Assembly (NCBI RefSeq): GCF_004917065.1
Contig: NZ_SSYA01000003.1
Location: forward strand, 642,318-706,317
Length of the DNA stretch: 64,000 bases
Direction of reading: 5' to 3'
Source: Geomonas ferrireducens
GTDB lineage: Bacteria > Desulfobacterota > Desulfuromonadia > Geobacterales > Geobacteraceae
The notes beneath the pieces are model-generated. The model was not told the DNA's origin. It worked only from the letters and a program-made list of their open reading frames with translations, and searched no databases. Positions 36,917 through 43,975 of this stretch are shown in pieces (position 1 is the first letter of the stretch; every line of letters begins with the position of its first letter). The translations under genes were made by a program, and so were the position numbers.

Positions 36917-37081
36917 AAATCCCCCCCGTCCCCCCTTCGCAAAGGGGGAAGCCCAAGGGCGCCTGCGGCGCTTCATGGACACACTTTTGCGCCATCCCCT
37001 GAATTCCCGGATGAACTTTCACAAGGGGAGAAGCCCTCTCGTTTCGTTCTTCGAGTGAGCCACAATCAGTTCCCTGGAACT
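36917..37081. repeat. C-rich/G-rich hairpin repeat, copy 2 (right flank of island)
   Basis: The 350-bp gap between the immunity gene and fur holds AAATCCCCCCCGTCCCCCC, TTCGC and AAAGGGGG (36917-36949). A block CGGCGCTTCATGGACA...GAATTCCCGGATG matching copy 1 follows, and then AGTTCC-CT-GGAACT (37068-37081). Here the AGTTCC palindrome lies right of the hairpin, while in copy 1 it lies left, so each palindrome is at a different end of its element. Confidence 0.75.
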
Positions 37082-37118
37082 TATTGTCCCCTACTTGATT
37101 CAATCCATCAAAAAATGA

Positions 37119-37147
37119 TTGACAGTGACACGGCTCGTCGTTATCAT
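37119..37147 (+). promoter_or_regulatory. fur promoter
   Basis: A consensus TTGACA (37119-37124) and TATCAT (37142-37147) are 17 bp apart, 27 bp before the fur ATG. Several overlapping TGA/TCA half-sites (TGATTGACAGTGACA, TTATCATGACA) could allow autoregulation by Fur, but no clean Fur box is present. Confidence 0.6.
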
Positions 37148-37173
37148 GACATCCACTTTCAATTGGGGTCATC

Positions 37174-37605
37174 ATGAAACGAGCCAAGAAAAAAGCTTTC
37201 GCCGAATTCATGTCCCAGCGCGGACTCAAGTCGACCAAGCAGCGCGACATCATCCTCGACAGTTTCCTCTCCAGCGACAGGCACCTGAGCATCGAGGAGC
37301 TGTATCTGAAGCTCAGGTCCAAGCACCCTAACATCGGTTACGCCACCGTCTACCGCACGCTGAAGCTCTTCGCCGAGGCTGGCATCGCCCGCGAGATGCA
37401 GTTCGGCGACGGCCAGACCCGTTACGAGCACGTGAGCGAGGGGGAGCATCACGACCACCTGGTCTGTACCCGTTGCGGTCACATCGAAGAGTTCGAAAAC
37501 GAGGCGATCGAGAAGCTGCAGGACGAAGTGGCCGAGACTCACGGCTTCCTGATCGAGCGGCACCGTCTCGAACTGTACGGCCTCTGCGCCACCTGCAGGA
37601 AGTAA
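37174..37605 (+). CDS. fur: ferric uptake regulator Fur
   Basis: The 143-aa protein has the Fur winged helix (about 10-88; GLKSTKQRDIILDSFL and GYATVYRTLKLFAEAGI). The metal sites are the HHDHLVCTRCGHIEEFEN segment with the His-rich regulatory site and the CxxC zinc site, plus the second CATC near the C-terminus. It is expected to repress iron-uptake genes with Fe(II). Its position right before feoB and a DtxR-type gene supports iron control rather than peroxide (PerR) sensing. Confidence 0.9.
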   Translation: MKRAKKKAFAEFMSQRGLKSTKQRDIILDSFLSSDRHLSIEELYLKLRSKHPNIGYATVYRTLKLFAEAGIAREMQFGDGQTRYEHVSEGEHHDHLVCTRCGHIEEFENEAIEKLQDEVAETHGFLIERHRLELYGLCATCRK

Positions 37606-37703
37606 CGCCCGGGGGGGAGCCTGGCACCACCGCCTGCTCCTCCCGGCCCGCCTGCGTCGCTAACCCATCGATCAAGAGCAGTAAAAAATTTTTCCCGCCA
37701 TCA

Positions 37704-37741
37704 TGAAAGTGATATCCATTGACATTTCATTGGCAAGCTAA
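37704..37741 (+). promoter_or_regulatory. feoB promoter region with possible Fur site
   Basis: TTGACA (37719-37724) is a good -35 box for a start of transcription before feoB; the -10 is weak (CGTTAA at 17 bp). TGAAA (37704-37708) and TTTCA (37725-37729) form outer arms around TGATATC and ATTGACA, a loose match to a Fur box that covers the -35 box. The Fur assignment is tentative. Confidence 0.4.
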
Positions 37742-37763
37742 CGTTAAAAGGGGTAGTAGAATC

Positions 37764-39755
37764 ATGTCGATTTTCGGTAAGAAGGGTTCCTGTCACGAAA
37801 CACCCACCGTCACCAGCACCGGCGCCAAGAAGGTGGCGCTGGTCGGGAATCCCAATGTCGGCAAGAGCGTGCTTTTCAACGCCCTCACCGGCGCTTACGT
37901 CACCGTCTCCAACTACCCGGGCACCTCGGTGGAGGTATCCCGCGGCAACACCGTGATCGGCGGCGAGGAATTCGAGATCATCGACACCCCGGGGATGTAC
38001 TCCATCCTCCCCATCACCGAGGAGGAGAGGGTGGCCCGGGAGATCCTCCTCACCGAGCGTCCGCACCTCGTGCTCCACGTCCTTGACGCGCGCAATCTGG
38101 AGCGCATGCTCCCCATGACGCTGCAGTTGATCGAGGCCGAGCTCCCCGTGATCCTCGTGGTGAACATCATGGACGAGGCGGCGCGCATGGGGCTTCAGAT
38201 CGACATCCCGCTTCTGTCCGAGCGCCTCGGCATCCCGGTGATCGGCGCCGCGACCGCTAAGAAGGTCGGTGTCCCCGAGATCAAGGCCGCCATCGCAGGC
38301 TCCAGCGCGAGCGCCACCCCCCCCTTCAGCTTTTCGCGCCTCATGGAAGGGGACATCGCCGAGATCGCCGCGACCTTGAAGGGAGACTACATCCTCTCGA
38401 AGAAGGCGCTGTCGTTACTTCTTCTGCAGGGAGACGACGAGGTCGCCGATCTCGTGCGCGCCACCGAGGGGGAGGGCTTCACCCAGGTGGAAGGCGTGGT
38501 GCGTGAGAAGCGCTTCGAGCGGCGCGAGTCTTTTCATCTCGACCTCTCCATGGAGCGCAAGGGCATCGTCAAGCGGGTGCTCGACGGCGCCTTCAAGACG
38601 CCGGAAAAGAGGGTGGTCACCCTGGCCGAGCGCATCTCGCGCCTGACGGTGCGCCCCGCGACGGGGATACCGCTCCTGTTCATCGTGCTCTACTTCGGCC
38701 TTTACCAGTTCGTCGGCGTTTTCGGCGCCGGCACCCTCGTCGACGTTCTGGAGGGAAAAGGGTTCGAGGAATTCTTCAATCCCTGGATTACCGGGGTCGT
38801 CAAGGGCAACGTGCCGTGGCCTGTGATCCAGGAGCTCTTCGTCGGCGAATACGGCATCATCACCCTGGGCTTTCGCTATGCCGTCGGCATCATCCTGCCT
38901 ATCGTCGCCACCTTCTTCCTCTTCTTCTCCGTCCTCGAGGACAGCGGTTACTTCCCGCGCCTGGCCCTTTTGGTGGACCGGGTCTTCAAGACCATGGGGC
39001 TTACCGGCCGTGCCGTCATACCGATGGTGCTCGGTTTCGGCTGCGACACCATGGCTACCATGGTAACCCGCACCCTCGAAACGGTACGCGAGCGCGTGAT
39101 CGCCACCGTACTTCTCGCGCTCGCCATCCCGTGCTCGGCGCAGTTAGGCGTAATCATGTCGCTGCTCTCCCAGACGCCGGGCGCGCTTTTAGTCTGGAGC
39201 CTCTGCCTCTTCGGCATCTTCCTGCTTGTCGGCCTTCTTGCCGCCAAGGTGCTTCCCGGCGAGACCCCGATGTTCTACATGGAGATCCCGCCGATGCGCC
39301 TGCCGCAGTTCTCGAACGTGCTCACCAAGACCTACACGAGGATGCAGTGGTACTTCATGGAGATCCTGCCGCTTTTCATCCTCGCCTCGGTGCTTTTGTG
39401 GCTCGGCAAGATCACCCATTTCTTCGAGAAGATGATCGAGGCGATGACCCCGGTCATGGCGTCCCTGGGTCTTCCCAAGGAATCGGCCGTTGCCTTCATC
39501 TTCGGCTTCTTCCGCCGTGACTACGGTGCGGCCGGTCTTTACGACCTGCAGAGCAAGGGGTTGATGAACCCGCGCCAGCTTACCGTCGCCGCCGTGACCC
39601 TTACCCTCTTCATACCGTGCGTCGCGCAGTTTCTGATCATGAAGAAGGAGCGCGGGTGGAACGTGGCGTTGAGCATCGGTCTCTTCGTCTCCACCTTCGC
39701 CTTCGGCTGCGGCTGGCTTTTGAACCGCTTCCTGCTGCTGACGAACATCCTGTAA
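37764..39755 (+). CDS. feoB: ferrous iron transporter FeoB
   Basis: FeoB brings Fe(II) through the inner membrane. The 663-aa protein has an N-terminal G domain (about 20-190) with G1 GNPNVGKSVLFN, G2 in VTVSNYPGTSVEV, G3 DTPGMYS and the FeoB-type G4 VNIMDEA. A helical spacer follows, then the membrane part from about residue 300 with gate motifs including VLGFGCDTMA and the Cys of IPCSAQLG. The ATG at 37764 gives a Cys/His-containing start (KGSCHE). No separate feoA gene follows; FeoA appears as a domain of the DtxR gene at 40264. Confidence 0.95.
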   Translation: MSIFGKKGSCHETPTVTSTGAKKVALVGNPNVGKSVLFNALTGAYVTVSNYPGTSVEVSRGNTVIGGEEFEIIDTPGMYSILPITEEERVAREILLTERPHLVLHVLDARNLERMLPMTLQLIEAELPVILVVNIMDEAARMGLQIDIPLLSERLGIPVIGAATAKKVGVPEIKAAIAGSSASATPPFSFSRLMEGDIAEIAATLKGDYILSKKALSLLLLQGDDEVADLVRATEGEGFTQVEGVVREKRFERRESFHLDLSMERKGIVKRVLDGAFKTPEKRVVTLAERISRLTVRPATGIPLLFIVLYFGLYQFVGVFGAGTLVDVLEGKGFEEFFNPWITGVVKGNVPWPVIQELFVGEYGIITLGFRYAVGIILPIVATFFLFFSVLEDSGYFPRLALLVDRVFKTMGLTGRAVIPMVLGFGCDTMATMVTRTLETVRERVIATVLLALAIPCSAQLGVIMSLLSQTPGALLVWSLCLFGIFLLVGLLAAKVLPGETPMFYMEIPPMRLPQFSNVLTKTYTRMQWYFMEILPLFILASVLLWLGKITHFFEKMIEAMTPVMASLGLPKESAVAFIFGFFRRDYGAAGLYDLQSKGLMNPRQLTVAAVTLTLFIPCVAQFLIMKKERGWNVALSIGLFVSTFAFGCGWLLNRFLLLTNIL

Positions 39756-39775
39756 AACCGGATACGAAAACCTAT

Positions 39776-39944
39776 GTCACGCAAAGACGCAAAGGCGCAA
39801 AGAAAGACAACCAAAGGCATAAACTCAGTAATCTTTCAACGCAAAGACGCGGAGCCGCAAAGACGCTAAGAAAAACAGACTTGGGTTAAAGCAAAATCTT
39901 TTAGGCTTAAGGTTTTATCCCGTTCATCCCCTTCATCCCTGTTA
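39776..39944. repeat. modular intergenic repeat after feoB (B-B-C-A')
   Basis: Two B modules (CACGCAAAGACGCAAAGG at 39778 and AACGCAAAGACGCGGAGCC at 39838) are followed by C (TTGGGTTAAAGCAAAA, 39881-39896). The A' module (TTTTATCCC...CATCCCCTTCATCCCTG, 39913-39944) comes last. The left A module is missing. A different short repeat of AGAAC heptads (GTAGAACATAGAACGTAGAA, 39976-39996) lies to its right. Confidence 0.75.
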
Positions 39945-40018
39945 GATGTTTTTTGTTTCGGAGTTGGCTTTTAACGTAGAACATAGAACGTAGAACTTAG
40001 AACGTGTTCAGAGGTTAT

Positions 40019-40195
40019 ATGCGGTGCGGATTTTGCGGACATGAGTTCGAGGAAAGTGAAGGAAACGTCGGATGCAAGAATTGCCCGATGTCATCCGGTT
40101 GCAAGATGGTAAAATGTCCCCGCTGCAATTATGAGAATCCGCCGGAGCCGGCTCTCGTTAAGGGGCTTAAGAAAATGTTCGGAAAGAAAAAATAG
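40019..40195 (+). CDS. small zinc-ribbon/rubredoxin-like protein
   Basis: The 58-aa protein has CGFCGHEF, CKNCPMSSGC and CPRC, eight cysteines arranged as at least two metal-binding knuckles, and a Lys-rich C-terminal helix (LVKGLKKMFGKKK). It lies between feoB and the DtxR gene, 68 bp before the latter, so a part in iron handling is plausible but unproven. AGAGG lies 4 nt before the ATG at 40019; a GTG at 40004 is possible but has no ribosome-binding site. Confidence 0.7.
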   Translation: MRCGFCGHEFEESEGNVGCKNCPMSSGCKMVKCPRCNYENPPEPALVKGLKKMFGKKK

Positions 40196-40263
40196 ATCCA
40201 GCAGGCGCCGCAAGGCCCGTGGGCCGATGATGACCCTCGAGCGAGGGAGTAAAAGGAGAGGTT

Positions 40264-40908
40264 ATGAAACTCAGTGATAAAGCGGAAGAGATACTGGAGG
40301 CGCTCTGGATCGAGTCGGAGGAGAAGGGGACCGGTTACGCCGAGCTGGACCGGATGGAGATAGAAGCGTCCGACCCGGCCTACCAGGAGCTTTCCTCCCG
40401 TGCCCTCGTCGAGATCCGCGGCGGGCGCATCTACTTCCGTCCGGAGGGACGCGAGGAGGGGCGCATGACCATCAGGCGGCATCGGCTCGCCGAGCGGCTC
40501 ATGATGGACGTCCTCAACATCCGTGGTGAAAGCGGCGACATGAAGGCCTGCCAGTTCGAACACCTTCTGAACGAGGGTGTGGATAGCAAGGTCTGCACCA
40601 TGCTGAATCACCCGGTGACCTGCCCGCACGGCAAGCCGATCCCCCCCGGTGAGTGCTGCGACGAGGCGCGCAAAAGCGGCGACCTGGGCGTCGTTCCGCT
40701 GACCGAACTCAAACCGGGCGACGAAGGCGACATCGCCTACATCCAGACCGAGGACAGCAAGAAGATGCAGAAACTCATGGCGATGGGGGTGCTTCCGGGT
40801 AACCGCATCTCGCTTTTGCAGGCCTTTCCCTCCTATATCTTCAGGGTCGGCTTCTCCGAGTTCGCCATAGACTCGGCCATGGCCCGCGAAATCTTCGTCA
40901 GGAGATAA
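40264..40908 (+). CDS. DtxR-type metal regulator with C-terminal FeoA domain
   Basis: The 214-aa protein has an N-terminal winged helix (about 1-65) and a DtxR dimerisation/metal domain. The latter has RRHRLAERLMMDVL at about 73-86, then E and H residues in FEHLLNEGV, CTMLNHPVTCPHGKPIPPG and the ECCDEARK segment. A FeoA/SH3-like domain is at about 140-214 (LTELKPGDEGDIAYIQTED, then LMAMGVLPGNRISLLQ). DNA recognition segments are shorter and less conserved than in IdeR. AGGAGAG precedes the ATG. It probably senses Fe(II) or Mn(II) and the FeoA part may also contact FeoB. Confidence 0.85.
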   Translation: MKLSDKAEEILEALWIESEEKGTGYAELDRMEIEASDPAYQELSSRALVEIRGGRIYFRPEGREEGRMTIRRHRLAERLMMDVLNIRGESGDMKACQFEHLLNEGVDSKVCTMLNHPVTCPHGKPIPPGECCDEARKSGDLGVVPLTELKPGDEGDIAYIQTEDSKKMQKLMAMGVLPGNRISLLQAFPSYIFRVGFSEFAIDSAMAREIFVRR

Positions 40909-40954
40909 GCTGTACCGTCCTGGCCGACACGGCCGCAAATCACCCCGCACACCG

Positions 40955-40988
40955 AAGGCGCCCTTAACCGGGCGCCTTTTATGTTTTT
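40955..40988 (+). terminator. terminator after the DtxR gene
   Basis: AAGGCGCCC (40955-40963) pairs with GGGCGCCTT (40970-40978) over a 6-nt loop, followed by TTATGTTTTT. The remaining 450 bp to the receptor gene hold only the repeat at 41105-41381. Confidence 0.8.
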
Positions 40989-41104
40989 CCCCGCACGACC
41001 TTGCCTCCCGTCCCATTAGCACCGCGCACTTTTCCCACCCATGAGAAAAAGGCTTCAAGATCTTCAAAGACGTGACGATAAAGTAACAAGACCGGACACC
41101 TAAA

Positions 41105-41381
41105 ACCGATTCGAACAGGGATGAAGGGGATACAGGGGATAAAGGCATAAACCCTTTCTCACGCAAAGGCGCCAAGATGCAAAAGAAAGACAACCAGAGG
41201 CACAAACCCTGTAATCTTTCAACGCAAAGACGCGGAGCCGCAAAGGCGCAAAGAAGGACAAGTCTTCTGGGTTAAACCAAAAAAACGCTTTGTCTTAAGG
41301 TTTATCCCATTCATCCCCTTCATCCCTGTTAGACGTTTTTGCATTCGATTGTGTTGAGACTTTCTTTGCGACTTTGCGGCT
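41105..41381. repeat. modular intergenic repeat before the chemosensory operon (A-B-B-C-A'-B')
   Basis: Modules in order are A (CCGATTCGAACAGGGATGAA, 41106-41143), B (41158-41190), B (41221-41256), C (CTGGGTTAAACCAAA, 41267-41281), A' (41299-41332) and B' (TTTCTTTGCGACTTTGCGGC, 41361-41380). A with A' and B with B' are inverted pairs. The order interleaves them, so the two hairpins exclude each other or form a pseudoknot-like arrangement. Confidence 0.8.
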
Positions 41382-41435
41382 TGAGTGAGCGCAGCAAACG
41401 GGGCGTGAGAAGGTTAGACGCTTAAAAGGAACGAT

Positions 41436-43232
41436 ATGATATCTGCCGGCAAAGACATAAACGAGCAACAGGCCGAGTTGAAGAGGCTCGCCGAGGCGTG
41501 GTCCGCGGCCCTCGAGAAAGCCGCATCGGAACTGGCCGTCATTTCCGGGACGACGGAGGACGAATTCCTCGCCATCGGCGGCAGGTTGCAGGACTTCTAC
41601 CAACGCGGCGTCGGTATATCGGAACTCGCCTCTTCGATGGTGGGAGAGGTGGCGGGTGAACAAGTCACCGCTGCCATGGGTGGCTTGGGCGACATGCTCG
41701 ACCAGATGGGGCGCTACGTGGACCGGGCCCAGGGTGAGATAGAGGAGAGCGCGCAGACGCTGCGTGAGATCCTGAGCCTCCTCTCCCAGGTCGGCGAACC
41801 GCTCTCCGGCTTCAAGAAGGTGAACAAGGTGCTGCGCATGCTAGGCATCTCGACCAAGATCGAGAGCGCGCGGCTTGGGCAGAGCGCCGCCGGTTTTGAC
41901 ACCCTGGCAAGCGACGTCGGCGAACTCTCGGTCCAGGTAAATGACAAGGCCGCCTTCATCATCAAGAGAAAGGACGACCTCGCCAGGGCCATCGCGCAGA
42001 CCCTCTCCGGCGTACTCGAAGCGGGCGCCAAGCAGCACGACAAGGTCCTCGAGGTGCTGGGACGCACCAGGACGGGGCTGCAGGCTCTGACCGAAATCAA
42101 CTCCCGCTGTTCCAGCTCCGCCGCGACCATCTCCGCGGTATCCGACGAGGTTTCCCGCTCCATCGGCGAAGTCGTCATGTCGATGCAGGCACACGACATC
42201 GTGCGCCAGCAGATCGAGCATGTGGAGGAGTCCCTTGCCGAGCTGAAGCAGGGGCTCTCGAACGGCTCGGCAGGCGCGGATGCCGCCGCCGTCATCTGCG
42301 AGCTGCAGGTGGCGCAACTGAGACACGCCTCGGAGGAGTTGGACGCCGCGGTGCGCACCATCATCGAAAGTCTTCGGGAGGTGGCGCGCAAACAGTCCGG
42401 GCTTTCCACCCAGACCAGCGGTCTTGCCGGGATCGCGGACCAGGCCGGAGGCGGCTTCTTCACCGACATGGAGCGGGACATCTCGGTGGCGAGCGACGCC
42501 CTCATGGAAAGCTCCCGGGTGAACCAGGGGCTCTGTGCCGCCATGACGACCGTGGCGGAGACGGTGGGGGAGATCGCGACCTTTGTCGGCGACATCGAGA
42601 GGATCGGCGAAGAGATCAAGCTGATCGCCCTCAACGCCCAGATAAAATCGGCCTATACCGGCGACGAGGGGGCGGCGCTCGGCGTTCTTGCCGAGGCGAT
42701 CCAGCGTCTGTCCATAGACGCCATCACCCACACCGGCGCAGTTTCCGACACGCTGCAGGGGATCATTTCGGTGACCGACCGGTTGAGCGCAGGGGTGAAC
42801 GCCGAGACTTCCAACCTCGAGAACGAGGTGCAGGTGATGGTGGACAAGCTCTCGGCCCTGGTACACTCCCTCAGGCGGGTAAACGATACCCTGAAGCATT
42901 CGCTTGGCAGCATGGACGACGGGGTCTCGCACCTTTCGACCGAGATCGAGCAGGTGATCGCCGGGATCACGGTGCACCAGAAGGTGGCCAGGGTGCTGGA
43001 AGCCTCCATAAGGGAACTCGCCGCCATCGCCGCCGATGCGCGCATCATCGCGCCTGCCGGTTCGACTGGGAACCTGGATCAGTTGGCCGAGCGCTACACC
43101 ATGCAGAGTGAACGCAGGATTCATGAATCGATGAGCGGCTCGACTTCCGAAAGACGGCCGCCGACCCAGTCGGCCACCGCGCCCGCTACGGCGGCGGATG
43201 ACGACCTGGGCGGGAATGTGGAACTTTTCTAA
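41436..43232 (+). CDS. soluble methyl-accepting chemotaxis-like receptor
   Basis: The 598-aa protein is nearly all helical with no signal peptide and no membrane segment. It has two receptor-like tips: KVLRMLGISTKIESARLGQS near residue 145 and IGEEIKLIALNAQIKSAYTG near 405, the latter matching the IAIQTNLLALNAAIEAARAG signature of MCP signalling domains only partly. It starts the che operon and probably senses a cytoplasmic signal or a partner. AAGGA lies 6 nt before the ATG. It ends with a Ser/Thr/Pro-rich tail. No CheW-binding partner gene is seen nearby. Confidence 0.75.
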   Translation: MISAGKDINEQQAELKRLAEAWSAALEKAASELAVISGTTEDEFLAIGGRLQDFYQRGVGISELASSMVGEVAGEQVTAAMGGLGDMLDQMGRYVDRAQGEIEESAQTLREILSLLSQVGEPLSGFKKVNKVLRMLGISTKIESARLGQSAAGFDTLASDVGELSVQVNDKAAFIIKRKDDLARAIAQTLSGVLEAGAKQHDKVLEVLGRTRTGLQALTEINSRCSSSAATISAVSDEVSRSIGEVVMSMQAHDIVRQQIEHVEESLAELKQGLSNGSAGADAAAVICELQVAQLRHASEELDAAVRTIIESLREVARKQSGLSTQTSGLAGIADQAGGGFFTDMERDISVASDALMESSRVNQGLCAAMTTVAETVGEIATFVGDIERIGEEIKLIALNAQIKSAYTGDEGAALGVLAEAIQRLSIDAITHTGAVSDTLQGIISVTDRLSAGVNAETSNLENEVQVMVDKLSALVHSLRRVNDTLKHSLGSMDDGVSHLSTEIEQVIAGITVHQKVARVLEASIRELAAIAADARIIAPAGSTGNLDQLAERYTMQSERRIHESMSGSTSERRPPTQSATAPATAADDDLGGNVELF

Positions 43233-43247
43233 AAAAGCGAGGAAGAA

Positions 43248-43610
43248 ATGGAAGAGTTGACGTTGGAGTGCAGGCAAGACCCCGCGCATCCCGGAACCCG
43301 GGTCCTTAAGGTTGCAGGAGAGGTCTCCATAGGCGTAGCCGGAAACTTCAAGGGGGCGCTCATCGAGGCGCTCTCGAGTGGAAGCGAGGTGCAGGTGGAC
43401 GTCTCCGCACTCACCGGAATAGATCTGACCGGCCTGCAGCTTCTTTGTGCGGCCCACCACAGCGCCGGGACGGCTGGCAAGGAACTCCACATCGTGGACG
43501 GCGGTAACCCGACCTTCCGCGACATGGCGACCTCGGCAGGATTCCGCAGGCATACGGGTTGCGCCTACGATCGAGCGTGCAGCTGTATCTGGGTAGGAGG
43601 AGATAACTAA
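43248..43610 (+). CDS. STAS domain protein
   Basis: The 120-aa protein is one STAS domain: a strand VLKVAGEVSIGVAGNFKGAL, then VQVDVSALTGIDLTGLQLLC where anti-sigma-factor antagonists have a DxSxxxxxDSxG motif, and a last helix. The usual phosphorylatable Ser is replaced by Thr in DLTGLQLL. It lies 15 bp after the receptor gene and overlaps cheY by 1 bp. STAS proteins of this type occur in several Desulfuromonadota chemosensory operons, with an unknown role in the signal path. Confidence 0.82.
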   Translation: MEELTLECRQDPAHPGTRVLKVAGEVSIGVAGNFKGALIEALSSGSEVQVDVSALTGIDLTGLQLLCAAHHSAGTAGKELHIVDGGNPTFRDMATSAGFRRHTGCAYDRACSCIWVGGDN

Positions 43611-43975
43611 TGGCAAAAGTAATCATGACCGCGGACGATTCCGCGAGCGTCAGGCAGATGGTGACCTTCACCCTGAAGCAGGGGGGGTATGAGGTGGTCG
43701 AGGCGGTCGACGGCAAGGACGCGCTGCAAAAGCTCGCCAGCACCAAGGTCGACATGCTGATCACCGACCTCAACATGCCCAACCTGGACGGCATCGGGCT
43801 GATCAAGGGGGCCAGGGCCCTGGCAAGCTGCAAGTTCATCCCGATCGTCATGCTCACCACCGAGTCTCAGGATTCGAAGAAACAGGAAGGTAAGGCGGCG
43901 GGCGCTACCGGCTGGATCGTCAAGCCGTTCAAGCCCGAACAGCTCATGGCGGTAGTCAAAAAGGTGCTAGGATGA
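43610..43975 (+). CDS. cheY: CheY-type response regulator
   Basis: The 121-aa single receiver domain has the acidic pair in MTADDSASVRQMV, the phosphorylated Asp in MLITDLNMPNLDGI (about 54), Thr in VMLTTESQ (about 83) and Lys in GWIVKPFKPEQL (about 105). It lacks an output domain, so it acts by protein contact. The start overlaps the STAS stop by one base and its stop overlaps cheA (ATGA). Confidence 0.93.
   Translation: MAKVIMTADDSASVRQMVTFTLKQGGYEVVEAVDGKDALQKLASTKVDMLITDLNMPNLDGIGLIKGARALASCKFIPIVMLTTESQDSKKQEGKAAGATGWIVKPFKPEQLMAVVKKVLG

Noticed and set aside
41841-43616. Long open frame on the minus strand opposite the receptor and STAS genes
   Set aside because: It crosses two confident genes and has shadow composition.
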